DNA of 11,150 bases from an uncultured Clostridia bacterium. Lineage in GTDB: Bacteria > Bacillota > Clostridia > Christensenellales > Borkfalkiaceae. Numbering within the stretch: the stretch's first letter is position 1; each line of letters opens with the position of its first letter. Under the pieces are notes generated by a model. That model had not been told where the DNA came from. It saw nothing but the letters and a program-made list of their open reading frames with translations, and did no database searches. The stretch is from contig CANREX010000042.1 of the NCBI GenBank assembly GCA_947629735.1, positions 1 to 11,150 of the forward strand. Reading direction: 5' to 3'. Shown here one piece after another: positions 1 through 5,315 of the stretch. A program made the position numbers and the translations under genes.

Positions 1-5
1 CCGAT

Positions 6-377
6 TCAGTTCGCGCTGCCGCGGGTGCGGGTGTTCATAGCTCCCGTGCCCCAATCGGCGTCGAAATTGCAGTTGATGTCCACCCCGCGCGCATTGGCTT
101 TCCACAGCCTGTCGCGGGTGAGGCAGACGTTCGCGCCGTCGGGATTGAGCAGGGGAATTATCCAGCCTCCGCAATACACTTTTCGCTTCAAATGGCAGAG
201 TGCGAGCCTCGCCGTTATCCACTCCCTGCCGTGCACGGCGTACACCGCTATGAATTGCTTGCCGTAGTCGCTGCCCTTGTGAAAGGCGAATATCTCCCTG
301 CCCTCGCCCGAATAGCCGATGACGCACTTCTTTTCGCCGTACTTTGCATATGCGCGCGCAACTTCTTCATATATCAT
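6..377 (-). CDS. M14-family zinc carboxypeptidase, N-terminal part ending at an early in-frame TGA
   Basis: This resembles the first half of an M14 metallocarboxypeptidase domain, which removes C-terminal residues from peptides or cleaves cell-wall peptides. The zinc motif HxxE is visible as HGREW (H49, E52). It is followed by LNPDG (about 78-81) and the substrate-binding block GVDINCNF (99-105). In carboxypeptidase A the matching block has Asn-Arg binding the substrate carboxylate; here the Arg position is Cys103. The third zinc His and the catalytic Glu lie in the C-terminal half of the family and are absent. The frame stops at TGA (6-8) after 123 residues, while M14 domains usually exceed 230. 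The five bases left after the TGA could encode Ile-Gly, which fits my memory of a family N-[Y]-I-G continuation, so a nonsense mutation or pseudogene is plausible. The ATG at 375-377 has no Shine-Dalgarno. It is transcribed away from the upstream rlmH. Family call fairly sure; functional state unknown. Confidence 0.62.
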   Translation of the reverse strand: MIYEEVARAYAKYGEKKCVIGYSGEGREIFAFHKGSDYGKQFIAVYAVHGREWITARLALCHLKRKVYCGGWIIPLLNPDGANVCLTRDRLWKANARGVDINCNFDADWGTGAMNTRTRGSAN

Positions 378-644
378 ACTTTAATATAATGCGCAAGCTA
401 CCCCTATAATGCGCACGCCGCGGAAAAAACGCATTGATCGGCACATATTGCCCGCCCAATCGCAAATTTGCGCGCTTTTTCGCCATATTTCCAACGGCTG
501 AAAACGGCGGACTTCCACGCGCTTTCAACTGCATAAAACTTGGGCTTCGGCATTGATTTTTGAGGATTTCTTCCCGCTTATCCGCGGGATAAACGGCGTT
601 ATATTTGCGGTGTTATTATCATTTATTCGCGGCGTTCCCCGCCT
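378..644. other. Gene-free spacer between rlmH and the M14 gene
   Basis: I see no gene here. The stretch holds the upstream region of the M14 gene, including a 10-nt direct repeat (TATAATGCGC at 385-394 and 405-414). There is also a small hairpin, TCCCGC-ttatcc-GCGGGA (about 572-590), without a U tract. A weak GGCG/CGCC stem directly follows the rlmH stop. None is convincing as a terminator. Confidence 0.5.
385..414. repeat. Direct repeat of TATAATGCGC, 20-nt period
   Basis: The 10-mer TATAATGCGC occurs at 385-394 and again at 405-414, exactly one 20-nt period apart (about two helical turns), just upstream of the M14 start. On the plus strand each copy contains a perfect -10 hexamer, but no good -35 lies 17 nt before either. 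On the minus strand it reads GCGCATTATA. It could be a regulator site or chance. Confidence 0.4.
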
Positions 645-1082
645 TTACTTATGGTATTCCCCGCCGCCGTTTATCATAAACGCGCGATAGATCTGTTCCG
701 CGAGCACAACCCGCATCAGCTGATGGGGGAATGTCATATCCGAAAAGGAAAGGCGAAAATTTGCGGCGGACTTCACCTCGGGCGAAAGCCCCTCGGACGA
801 GCCTATTATAAAGGTTATCTCCTCTCCCCTGTCGCAAAGGCTCTTTATGCGGGAAGCGAGGGCGGGGCTTGATAGTCTTTCGCCCTCCACGCACAGCGCA
901 ATTTTGTAGCCCTTGGCGGCGCGAAGTATCCTGCCGCCCTCTTCCCCAAGCGTCCTGCACTCGGGAATTTCCGTCACCGAAAAGGCGCAGAAACGGGAAA
1001 GCCGCTTGGCGTATTCCTCCACCGCTTCCCTGTAAAAACTCTCCTTGATTTTGCCCACGCAGACGACGTTTACCTTTATCAT
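645..1082 (-). CDS. rlmH: 23S rRNA (pseudouridine-1915 N3) methyltransferase RlmH
   Basis: RlmH is a small SPOUT methyltransferase that uses S-adenosylmethionine to methylate N3 of pseudouridine 1915 in helix 69 of 23S rRNA on assembled ribosomes. The signature pieces are all present: the N-terminal strand IKVNVVCVGKIKE, the SAM-binding knot loop FIIGSSEGLS (91-100), the FSDMTFPHQLMRVVLAEQIYRAF block (from 113), and the conserved C-terminal YHK. At 145 residues it is about a dozen shorter than usual (about 156-159). The shortfall is in the acidic linker after EIPEC (about 39-50), away from the active site. It begins 13 nt after the CPBP stop, so the two are probably co-transcribed. The ribosome-binding site is poor (a GGTGGTGG run just before the ATG), which suggests translational coupling or weak initiation. 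Confidence 0.95.
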   Translation of the reverse strand: MIKVNVVCVGKIKESFYREAVEEYAKRLSRFCAFSVTEIPECRTLGEEGGRILRAAKGYKIALCVEGERLSSPALASRIKSLCDRGEEITFIIGSSEGLSPEVKSAANFRLSFSDMTFPHQLMRVVLAEQIYRAFMINGGGEYHK

Positions 1083-1095
1083 GAGACCACCACCG

Positions 1096-2157
1096 TCACA
1101 ACAGATTTGCTATCCAAAGCGCGACCATGGCGACAAGCCCTATCCCCGCGCCGATAAAAAACTTCGCGACCCCGCCTTGTTTGCGCTTTTCAAGCGGGGT
1201 GTTGTCCAAAATGAGCCAAAGCACCGCGGCGGCGAGGCAGACGGCGGAAATCACCGTGAGCGCTATCTCGGCGGCGGCGGGCATTATCAGTTCGCCCGTG
1301 CTCATGTCCGTACAGCCGCACGCGCACAGCACGATAATTATGGCGTTGTTGAGGAAATGTATCAGCACTGACGGCGCTATCGAGCGGGAACGCACCGTCA
1401 AAAACGCGAACAGGCAACCGCAGATAAACTGATAGAGCGTCTGCTCCACAGAGCCGTGATAGAGAGAAAAACACAGCCCGCTGAATACTATCGCGAGGGG
1501 CGAACCCGTCTCCCTCTCCGCGCCCGAGAGCAATATCCCGCGGAAGAGCGTCTCTTCCGCCACGGCGGGAATTATTGCTATCGCAATCAGCGCGGGCAGC
1601 ACGTTCCAACCCGTGAAGTCGGGAAGCGCGGAAGGTTTCCTCCGATAACCCCAACTTTCAAACAGCTTGACGAGCAGGTCGTTGAGGGAATTGAGGGAAA
1701 AGAGCAACCCGAAAATCAGCAAAAGCCCTATGATATAATATTTCGGCTTGGTCTTTATGGGGAGAACGCGCCTTACGGGAACGCGCGTCAGGCGGAAAAA
1801 TATCGCCGCAGTTATAGCTATCGCCACGGGGGAGACGAGCACGTTTATATACGCCGCGCCGTCCGTGCCAGAAAGATTAGCCGCGGCGATTATCCCCGAC
1901 GCTACGAGCGATATAAGCAAAAATATTATGACGTCCACGGTGAATGCGCCGCCGCCGTAAAGCGGATTGAGCTTGCTCTCCCGCATGTCCGCGGGGTTGT
2001 CCGCAGCCATGCCCGCGGGGTTTTCCGTTCTGTCCGTCAAAACGCCCGCCTTATCCGCCGCGCTTAACTTGTCCGCCGCGCCCGCGCTATCTTTCCGAGC
2101 CGCGCTATCTTCCCGAGCCGCGTAGACGTCCTTTTTACCCTCTTTTTTATTCTTCAT
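1096..2157 (-). CDS. CPBP-family intramembrane metalloprotease (CAAX protease / Abi-like)
   Basis: This is a polytopic membrane protein of the CPBP family, which cleaves peptide bonds within the membrane. Members act in CAAX-type processing, bacteriocin self-immunity or maturation, or have no known role. All three family motifs are present (numbered from the ATG at 2157): EETLFR (E201, E202, R206), the FSLYH His (H234), and HFLNN (H267, N271). About eight hydrophobic segments follow a roughly 60-residue Ala/Asp-rich, low-complexity cytoplasmic N-terminus, then the NPLYGGG motif common in clostridial membrane proteins. The frame can be extended five codons to a TTG (2172), but that would lie upstream of the expected transcript start, so I chose the ATG; length is 353 residues. 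There is no Shine-Dalgarno. It is divergent from fumA and followed by rlmH. The substrate cannot be inferred, and no bacteriocin gene is nearby. Confidence 0.88.
   Translation of the reverse strand: MKNKKEGKKDVYAAREDSAARKDSAGAADKLSAADKAGVLTDRTENPAGMAADNPADMRESKLNPLYGGGAFTVDVIIFLLISLVASGIIAAANLSGTDGAAYINVLVSPVAIAITAAIFFRLTRVPVRRVLPIKTKPKYYIIGLLLIFGLLFSLNSLNDLLVKLFESWGYRRKPSALPDFTGWNVLPALIAIAIIPAVAEETLFRGILLSGAERETGSPLAIVFSGLCFSLYHGSVEQTLYQFICGCLFAFLTVRSRSIAPSVLIHFLNNAIIIVLCACGCTDMSTGELIMPAAAEIALTVISAVCLAAAVLWLILDNTPLEKRKQGGVAKFFIGAGIGLVAMVALWIANLL
2084..2119. repeat. 18-bp tandem duplication inside the CPBP gene N-terminus
   Basis: Two adjacent 18-nt units (2084-2101 and 2102-2119) differ at a single base. 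They encode the repeated peptide pair AREDSA / ARKDSA in the low-complexity N-terminal tail. The unit length is a multiple of three, so gain or loss keeps the frame. Confidence 0.8.
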
Positions 2158-2163
2158 AAGCCG

Positions 2164-2192
2164 ATTATACAAAATTCGGAGCGCAAAGTAAA
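2164..2192 (-). promoter_or_regulatory. Sigma-A promoter of the CPBP-rlmH transcript, abutting the ATG
   Basis: On the minus strand a TTTACT -35 (2187-2192) and a perfect TATAAT -10 (2164-2169) are 17 nt apart. Six nucleotides separate the -10 from the ATG at 2157, so the expected +1 is the A of the start codon. That predicts a leaderless mRNA, consistent with the missing Shine-Dalgarno. Confidence 0.7.
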
Positions 2193-2222
2193 ACGTTTAA
2201 GGGGGAATTGCCGTCAAATCGT

Positions 2223-2251
2223 TTTACATTCGCGCAAAAATATTATAAAAT
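2223..2251 (+). promoter_or_regulatory. Sigma-A promoter of the fumarase operon, abutting the ATG
   Basis: A TTTACA -35 (2223-2228) and a TAAAAT -10 (2246-2251) are separated by 17 nt; each matches consensus at five of six positions. The -10 ends six nucleotides before the fumA ATG (2258), so +1 should coincide with the start codon. The geometry mirrors the divergent CPBP promoter, and both genes have CTT just before ATG. No Shine-Dalgarno is present. Confidence 0.7.
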
Positions 2252-2257
2252 GCGCTT

Positions 2258-3094
2258 ATGAGAATTATCGACACCAATGAAATTGCGGCTAAAATCTACG
2301 AAATGGCGCTGCGTGCGGGAACGCGCCTGACGCCCTCCTGCAAGCGGGCGTTGCAACAGGCGGAAAACGGAGAAAACGGCGCGGCGCTCTTCGCACTGCA
2401 CACGCTCAACGAAAACTGCGCCTTGGCGGAAAGGGAAAATCTTCCCGTCTGTCAGGACACGGGCATGGCGTGCGTCATGCTTGAAATAGGTCAGGACGTC
2501 CACCTTACGGGCGCGCCTTTGACCGAGGCTGTAAACGGCGCGGTGAGGCGGGCGTACGCCGACGGATACTTCCGCAAATCGATATGCGACCCCATCACCC
2601 GCGAGAACACGGGCGACAACACCCCCGCCGCCGTTCACACGGACATATGTGCGGGTGAACGCATAAAAATCGCCTATCTTCCCAAGGGCTTCGGCAGCGA
2701 AAACATGAGCGCTATCTACATGCTCAAACCCGCGCAGGGCGTGGACGGAATAATAAACGCCATCGTGGAAACGGTGAAAAAAGCGGGCTCTCGCCCCTGC
2801 CCTCCCGTCTATGTCGGGGTGGGTATAGGCGGCAACTTCGACGGCTGCGCGCACCTTGCGAAAAGGGCGCTCCTGCGCGAGGTGGGCTCGGCTAACCAAC
2901 GGGCGGACATAGCCGAAATCGAGAGGCGGGCTCTGGTGGAAATCAACAATCGCGGCATAGGCTGTCAGGGCTTTCACGGCAAGACGACGGCGATAGGCGT
3001 CAGCTGCGAATGGGCGCCCACGCATATTGCGGGATTGCCCGTAGCCGTCAATATACAATGCCACTGCGTGCGCTGCGAAAAGGAGATTTTATGA
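2258..3094 (+). CDS. fumA: Class I (Fe-S) fumarate hydratase, alpha subunit
   Basis: This is the alpha subunit of a two-subunit, oxygen-sensitive [4Fe-4S] hydro-lyase that interconverts fumarate and L-malate in the cytoplasm (reductive or oxidative TCA branch). At 278 residues it has the usual length for separate alpha subunits. The three likely cluster ligands are visible: C65 in LPVCQDTG, C197 in GIGGNFDGCAHLAKRALLR, and C268 in NIQC near the C-terminus. Other family blocks are the KGFGSENMS stretch (about 143-151) and GKTTAIGV (241-248). The C-terminus carries extra cysteines (C270, C273), giving CxCxxC with C268. It overlaps fumB by ATGA. The paralogous L-tartrate dehydratase alpha subunit (TtdA) cannot be fully excluded, but fumarase is the commoner clostridial function. 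The start codon has no Shine-Dalgarno and sits at the predicted transcript start. Confidence 0.9.
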   Translation: MRIIDTNEIAAKIYEMALRAGTRLTPSCKRALQQAENGENGAALFALHTLNENCALAERENLPVCQDTGMACVMLEIGQDVHLTGAPLTEAVNGAVRRAYADGYFRKSICDPITRENTGDNTPAAVHTDICAGERIKIAYLPKGFGSENMSAIYMLKPAQGVDGIINAIVETVKKAGSRPCPPVYVGVGIGGNFDGCAHLAKRALLREVGSANQRADIAEIERRALVEINNRGIGCQGFHGKTTAIGVSCEWAPTHIAGLPVAVNIQCHCVRCEKEIL

Positions 3095-3612
3095 TGAAAA
3101 AGCTGAATTTGCCCTTAAAATGCGGCGAGGCGGAAGGTCTGAAAGCGGGCGATTGCGTGCTGCTTTCGGGAGAAATTCTGACCGCACGCGACTGCGCTCA
3201 TCGGCGCATTTGCGACATGATAAACAGGGGCGAACCACTCCCCTTCGAACTCAAAAACGCGATAATCTACTACGCGGGACCTTGCCCCGCAAAACCCGGG
3301 AGGGCGAGCGGCAGCTGCGGTCCGACGACTTCTTCGCGCATGGACAGTTTCGCCCCCGCGCTGCTCGATTTGGGGCTGGGCGGAATGATAGGCAAGGGCG
3401 AAATGTCCGACGAGGTGCGGAGCGCGATAGTGCGCAACAAAGCCGTGTACTTCGCCGCTATCGGCGGTGCGGGCGCACTCTACGGCAACGCTATCGAGAA
3501 GAGCGAGCTCGTCGCCTTCCCCGAACTTCTGAGCGAAGCCGTCCGCCGTTTGACGGTAAAGGACTTCCCCGTAGTTGTGGCGTATGACTGCGCGGGGAAT
3601 TCAATATATTGA
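3091..3612 (+). CDS. fumB: Class I (Fe-S) fumarate hydratase, beta subunit
   Basis: This is the partner of the alpha subunit above; the beta chain supplies the C-terminal swivelling domain and part of the active site. Diagnostic pieces are GEILTARD (about 25-32), YYAGPCPAKPGR (from about 64), GSCGPTTSSRMD (about 78-89), the GLGGMIGKG loop and the closing FPVVVAYD region. The length of 173 residues is slightly below the usual 180-190. I chose the ATG at 3091, which overlaps the fumA TGA (ATGA). An immediately following ATG (3094) is equally possible: the AGGAG at 3081-3085 is 5 nt from the first and 8 nt from the second. Tight overlap implies translational coupling and equal subunit supply. 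The frame is open upstream to 3010, but that part is fumA in another frame. Confidence 0.92.
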   Translation: MMKKLNLPLKCGEAEGLKAGDCVLLSGEILTARDCAHRRICDMINRGEPLPFELKNAIIYYAGPCPAKPGRASGSCGPTTSSRMDSFAPALLDLGLGGMIGKGEMSDEVRSAIVRNKAVYFAAIGGAGALYGNAIEKSELVAFPELLSEAVRRLTVKDFPVVVAYDCAGNSIY

Positions 3613-3640
3613 AAGTTTTACAAAAATTTCCGTGAGTTGC

Positions 3641-3669
3641 GGGCGGCGCATTTTGAAAATGCGCCGCCC
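3641..3669. terminator. Perfect 14-bp inverted repeat after fumB, possible terminator without U tract
   Basis: GGGCGGCGCATTTT (3641-3654) and its exact complement (3656-3669) flank a single G, giving a very stable hairpin 28 nt after the fumB stop. No T run follows on the plus strand. It may be a Rho-independent-like stop, an mRNA 3' end stabiliser, or part of the repeat element that begins at 3673. Confidence 0.5.
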
Positions 3670-3672
3670 GCC

Positions 3673-3788
3673 GTCATTCCGCCAGAGAGTGTAAGCTCTA
3701 CACCCCCTTGTCATTCTGCCCGAGGGCGTTAGCCCGCCCCCCCCTTGTCATTCTGAGCAAGCACCGAAGGTGCGCAGTCGAAGAATCC
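3673..3788. repeat. Three tandem 37-nt units starting GTCATTC (dispersed intergenic repeat family)
   Basis: Units begin at 3673, 3710 and 3747, exactly 37 nt apart, each with GTCATTC. The first two end in a C run plus TT. Each contains a different short stem: AGAG-CTCT, GGGC-GCCC, and GCACC-gaa-GGTGC. The third ends in GTCGAAGAATCC (3777-3788), the end also seen in the copy at 7767-7815. Changing stem sequence with conserved pairing suggests a structured RNA or DNA element rather than drift. No coding potential is apparent. Confidence 0.75.
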
Positions 3789-3859
3789 GGAATTATTAAG
3801 TGAAAAATGCGCAATGCTGTCGGAATTTGTTTCCTATAATATAAATAAGTTAAAATAAG

Positions 3860-3888
3860 TTGACAAATTCGATGGAAATCAATATAAT
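3860..3888 (+). promoter_or_regulatory. Consensus sigma-A promoter of pheST
   Basis: TTGACA (3860-3865), a 17-nt spacer and TATAAT (3883-3888) match the sigma-A consensus exactly, inside an AT-rich stretch. The expected start is near 3895, about 390 nt before pheS, which leaves room for the T-box leader. A second TATAAT at 3894-3899 lacks a matching -35. Confidence 0.9.
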
Positions 3889-3910
3889 TCAAATATAATT
3901 TGCGAAATAA

Positions 3911-3951
3911 CTCGCGGCGCACGAAAATTCGCAAGTGCGCGTCCGCGCGAG
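3911..3951 (+). other. Two-part hairpin at the 5' end of the pheST leader
   Basis: CTCGCG (3911-3916) pairs with CGCGAG (3946-3951), and the adjoining GCGCAC (3917-3922) pairs with GTGCGC (3935-3940), leaving a 12-nt loop and a 5-nt bulge. Four T follow (3954-3957). It lies between the promoter and T-box Stem I and is not part of the standard T-box fold. The loop segment TTCGCAA (3928-3934) could also pair with TTGCGAA (3900-3906) just upstream. It may be a 5' stabiliser or a second, weaker attenuator. Confidence 0.55.
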
Positions 3952-3972
3952 AGTTTTGTGAATAAATTTTCA

Positions 3973-4254
3973 TCGGCTTTGACCGGGACAGACGTTCCAT
4001 CACCCCTTTGCAGAGAGAAAAACCCGAAAACGGCTGAAAGGTTTTTCATTGGGGCGGGGCGGTATTCACCCGCGAGCCGAACGTGCGAACTCCGCGAAAA
4101 AACACGCAGAAATGCGCGTGCGTAGGCGGCAAAAAGTAGCGCGTTCCGTGCGCCGTGCGTAAATCGGCTTAAACGAGGCGGGGCAACCCGCGCAATCAGG
4201 TGGTACAGAGCAAACATGAAACGCTCCCTGTGTGGTTTCACACGGGGAGTTTTT
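3973..4254 (+). ncRNA. T-box riboswitch, phenylalanine (UUC specifier)
   Basis: This cis-acting leader senses uncharged tRNA-Phe and controls read-through into pheST. The base of Stem I is TCGGCT (3973-3978) paired with AGCCGA (4075-4080). The 5' side has GGGACAG (3985-3991) and the conserved CAGAGAG (4011-4017). The upper stem is an 8-bp helix (4017-4024 with 4040-4047). The specifier is UUC at 4065-4067, followed by A. The T-box core is CAGGTGGTACAGAG (4197-4210), whose UGGU (4201-4204) matches the ACCA end of tRNA-Phe. The antiterminator pairs CAG with CTG (4228-4230) and GAGC (4208-4211) with GCTC (4223-4226). The alternative fold is the terminator at 4224-4254. Gene identity downstream fits the UUC codon. 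Confidence 0.93.
4224..4254 (+). terminator. T-box regulated intrinsic terminator of pheST
   Basis: An 11-bp stem (4224-4234 with 4239-4249, one G-U pair) with a GTTT loop is followed by five T (4250-4254). Its left arm overlaps the 3' half of the antiterminator, so the two folds exclude each other. Bound uncharged tRNA-Phe should favour read-through. Confidence 0.92.
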
Positions 4255-4282
4255 AATTGAATAAATAACGGAGTAAACGGCT

Positions 4283-5305
4283 ATGCAGGACAAAATCGAA
4301 CAACTGAAAAGCAAGCTCGCGCAGGCGTTTGCGGACATCCACTCGTCCGAATCGCTCTTCCAGACCAAGATGAAATACCTCGGCAAGACGGGGGAAATCT
4401 CCGAGCTGATGAAGGGCATGCGCGACATTCCCAAGGAAGAGCGACCCGAAGCGGGCAAGATAATCAACGCTCTGCGCGCGTGGGCGGAGGAAAAGTTCGC
4501 CGACCTCGACCGCACCTTGAAGGAAATCGAGCTCAACAAGCAATACAAAAAGGAGGCCGTGGACGTCACCCTTCCCGGCAACAGGCAGCCAAGCGGCGCG
4601 TATCACCCCAACACGCTCGTGCGGAGGGAACTCATTTCCATATTTTCGGGAATGGGCTTTACCGTGTTCGAAGGTCCTGAAATCGAGACGGACTACTACA
4701 ATTTCACCGCGCTGAACACGCCCAAGGACCACCCCGCGCGCGACATGCAGGACACTTTCTATATCACGGACGATCTGCTTTTGCGCACGCAGACGAGCGC
4801 GGGGCAGATACGCGTAATGGAAAAGTGCAAGCCGCCTATCAAGATTTTATCCCCCGGCAAGGTCTATCGCAGCGACGACGACGCGACTCATTCGCCCATG
4901 TTTTCGCAGATGGAAGGGCTTGTCGTGGACAAGGGCATTACGCTGTGCGATTTGAAGGGCATGCTCGACGAATTCGCGCGCAAGATATTCGGCGAGGGCG
5001 TCAAGACGAGACTTCGCCCCTCCTACTTCCCCTTTACCGAGCCGTCCGTCGAGGTAGACGTCAGCTGCTTCGAATGTGGTGGCAAGGGTTGCAGGCTGTG
5101 CAAGGGCACGGGCTGGATAGAAGTTTTGGGCGCGGGCATGGTCAACAGGCACGTCCTCGAAGGCTGCGGCGTTGACCCCGAGGAATATTCGGGCTTTGCG
5201 TTCGGTATGGGCATTGAGCGCATCGCCATGCTCAAATACGGCATAAACAACATGAAACTGCTGTTCGAAGGCGACGTGCGCTTTTTGAAGCAGTTCAAAG
5301 GTTAA
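4283..5305 (+). CDS. pheS: Phenylalanine--tRNA ligase, alpha subunit
   Basis: PheS is the catalytic chain of the alpha2-beta2 class II synthetase that charges tRNA-Phe in the cytoplasm. An N-terminal coiled coil (about 1-90) that contacts tRNA is followed by the catalytic core. Motif 1 lies around FTALNTPKDHPARDMQDTFY (141-160). Motif 2 is VYRSDDDATHSPMFSQMEG (194-212). Motif 3 is GFAFGMGIERIAMLKYG (304-320). A four-Cys cluster (C262, C265, C270, C273) in a CGGKGCRLCKGTGW-type segment is common in clostridial PheS and may bind metal. The length of 340 is normal. The start is supported by GGAG (4270-4273) nine nucleotides upstream. Expression is controlled by the Phe T-box. pheT follows after 10 nt. 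Confidence 0.98.
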   Translation: MQDKIEQLKSKLAQAFADIHSSESLFQTKMKYLGKTGEISELMKGMRDIPKEERPEAGKIINALRAWAEEKFADLDRTLKEIELNKQYKKEAVDVTLPGNRQPSGAYHPNTLVRRELISIFSGMGFTVFEGPEIETDYYNFTALNTPKDHPARDMQDTFYITDDLLLRTQTSAGQIRVMEKCKPPIKILSPGKVYRSDDDATHSPMFSQMEGLVVDKGITLCDLKGMLDEFARKIFGEGVKTRLRPSYFPFTEPSVEVDVSCFECGGKGCRLCKGTGWIEVLGAGMVNRHVLEGCGVDPEEYSGFAFGMGIERIAMLKYGINNMKLLFEGDVRFLKQFKG

Positions 5306-5310
5306 GGAGG
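5304..5310 (+). promoter_or_regulatory. Strong Shine-Dalgarno of pheT
   Basis: AAGGAGG overlaps the pheS stop and lies five nucleotides before the pheT ATG. It shows that this organism uses canonical ribosome binding, which makes the Shine-Dalgarno-less starts elsewhere in the window stand out. Confidence 0.9.
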
Positions 5311-5315
5311 TCGCT

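Noticed and set aside
6..8. TGA recoding (Trp, Gly or selenocysteine) in the M14 gene
   Set aside because: TGA ends CPBP, fumA, fumB, yunB, spoVAD and spoVAEb at normal family lengths, so it is a real stop here, and no SECIS-like structure can be seen in the five remaining bases.
1456..2067. 203-codon plus-strand open frame opposite the CPBP gene
   Set aside because: Arg/Glu-rich shadow of a clearly conserved membrane protein on the other strand; no start signals and no family resemblance.
2158..2172. TTG at 2172 as the CPBP start
   Set aside because: It overlaps the -10 hexamer and would lie upstream of the expected +1; the ATG at 2157 is in the same frame and better placed.
2243..3064. 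273-codon minus-strand open frame opposite fumA
   Set aside because: It mirrors the fumA codon pattern (Arg/His/Val-rich), has no ribosome-binding site, and fumA has unmistakable motifs.
3673..3788. CRISPR array
   Set aside because: The 37-nt periodicity is suggestive, but there are only three units, conserved ends are short, the interiors form hairpins rather than unique spacers, and there are no cas genes.
4283..4300. Leaderless start for pheS
   Set aside because: A proper GGAG lies nine nucleotides upstream and the promoter is nearly 400 nt away with a T-box between.
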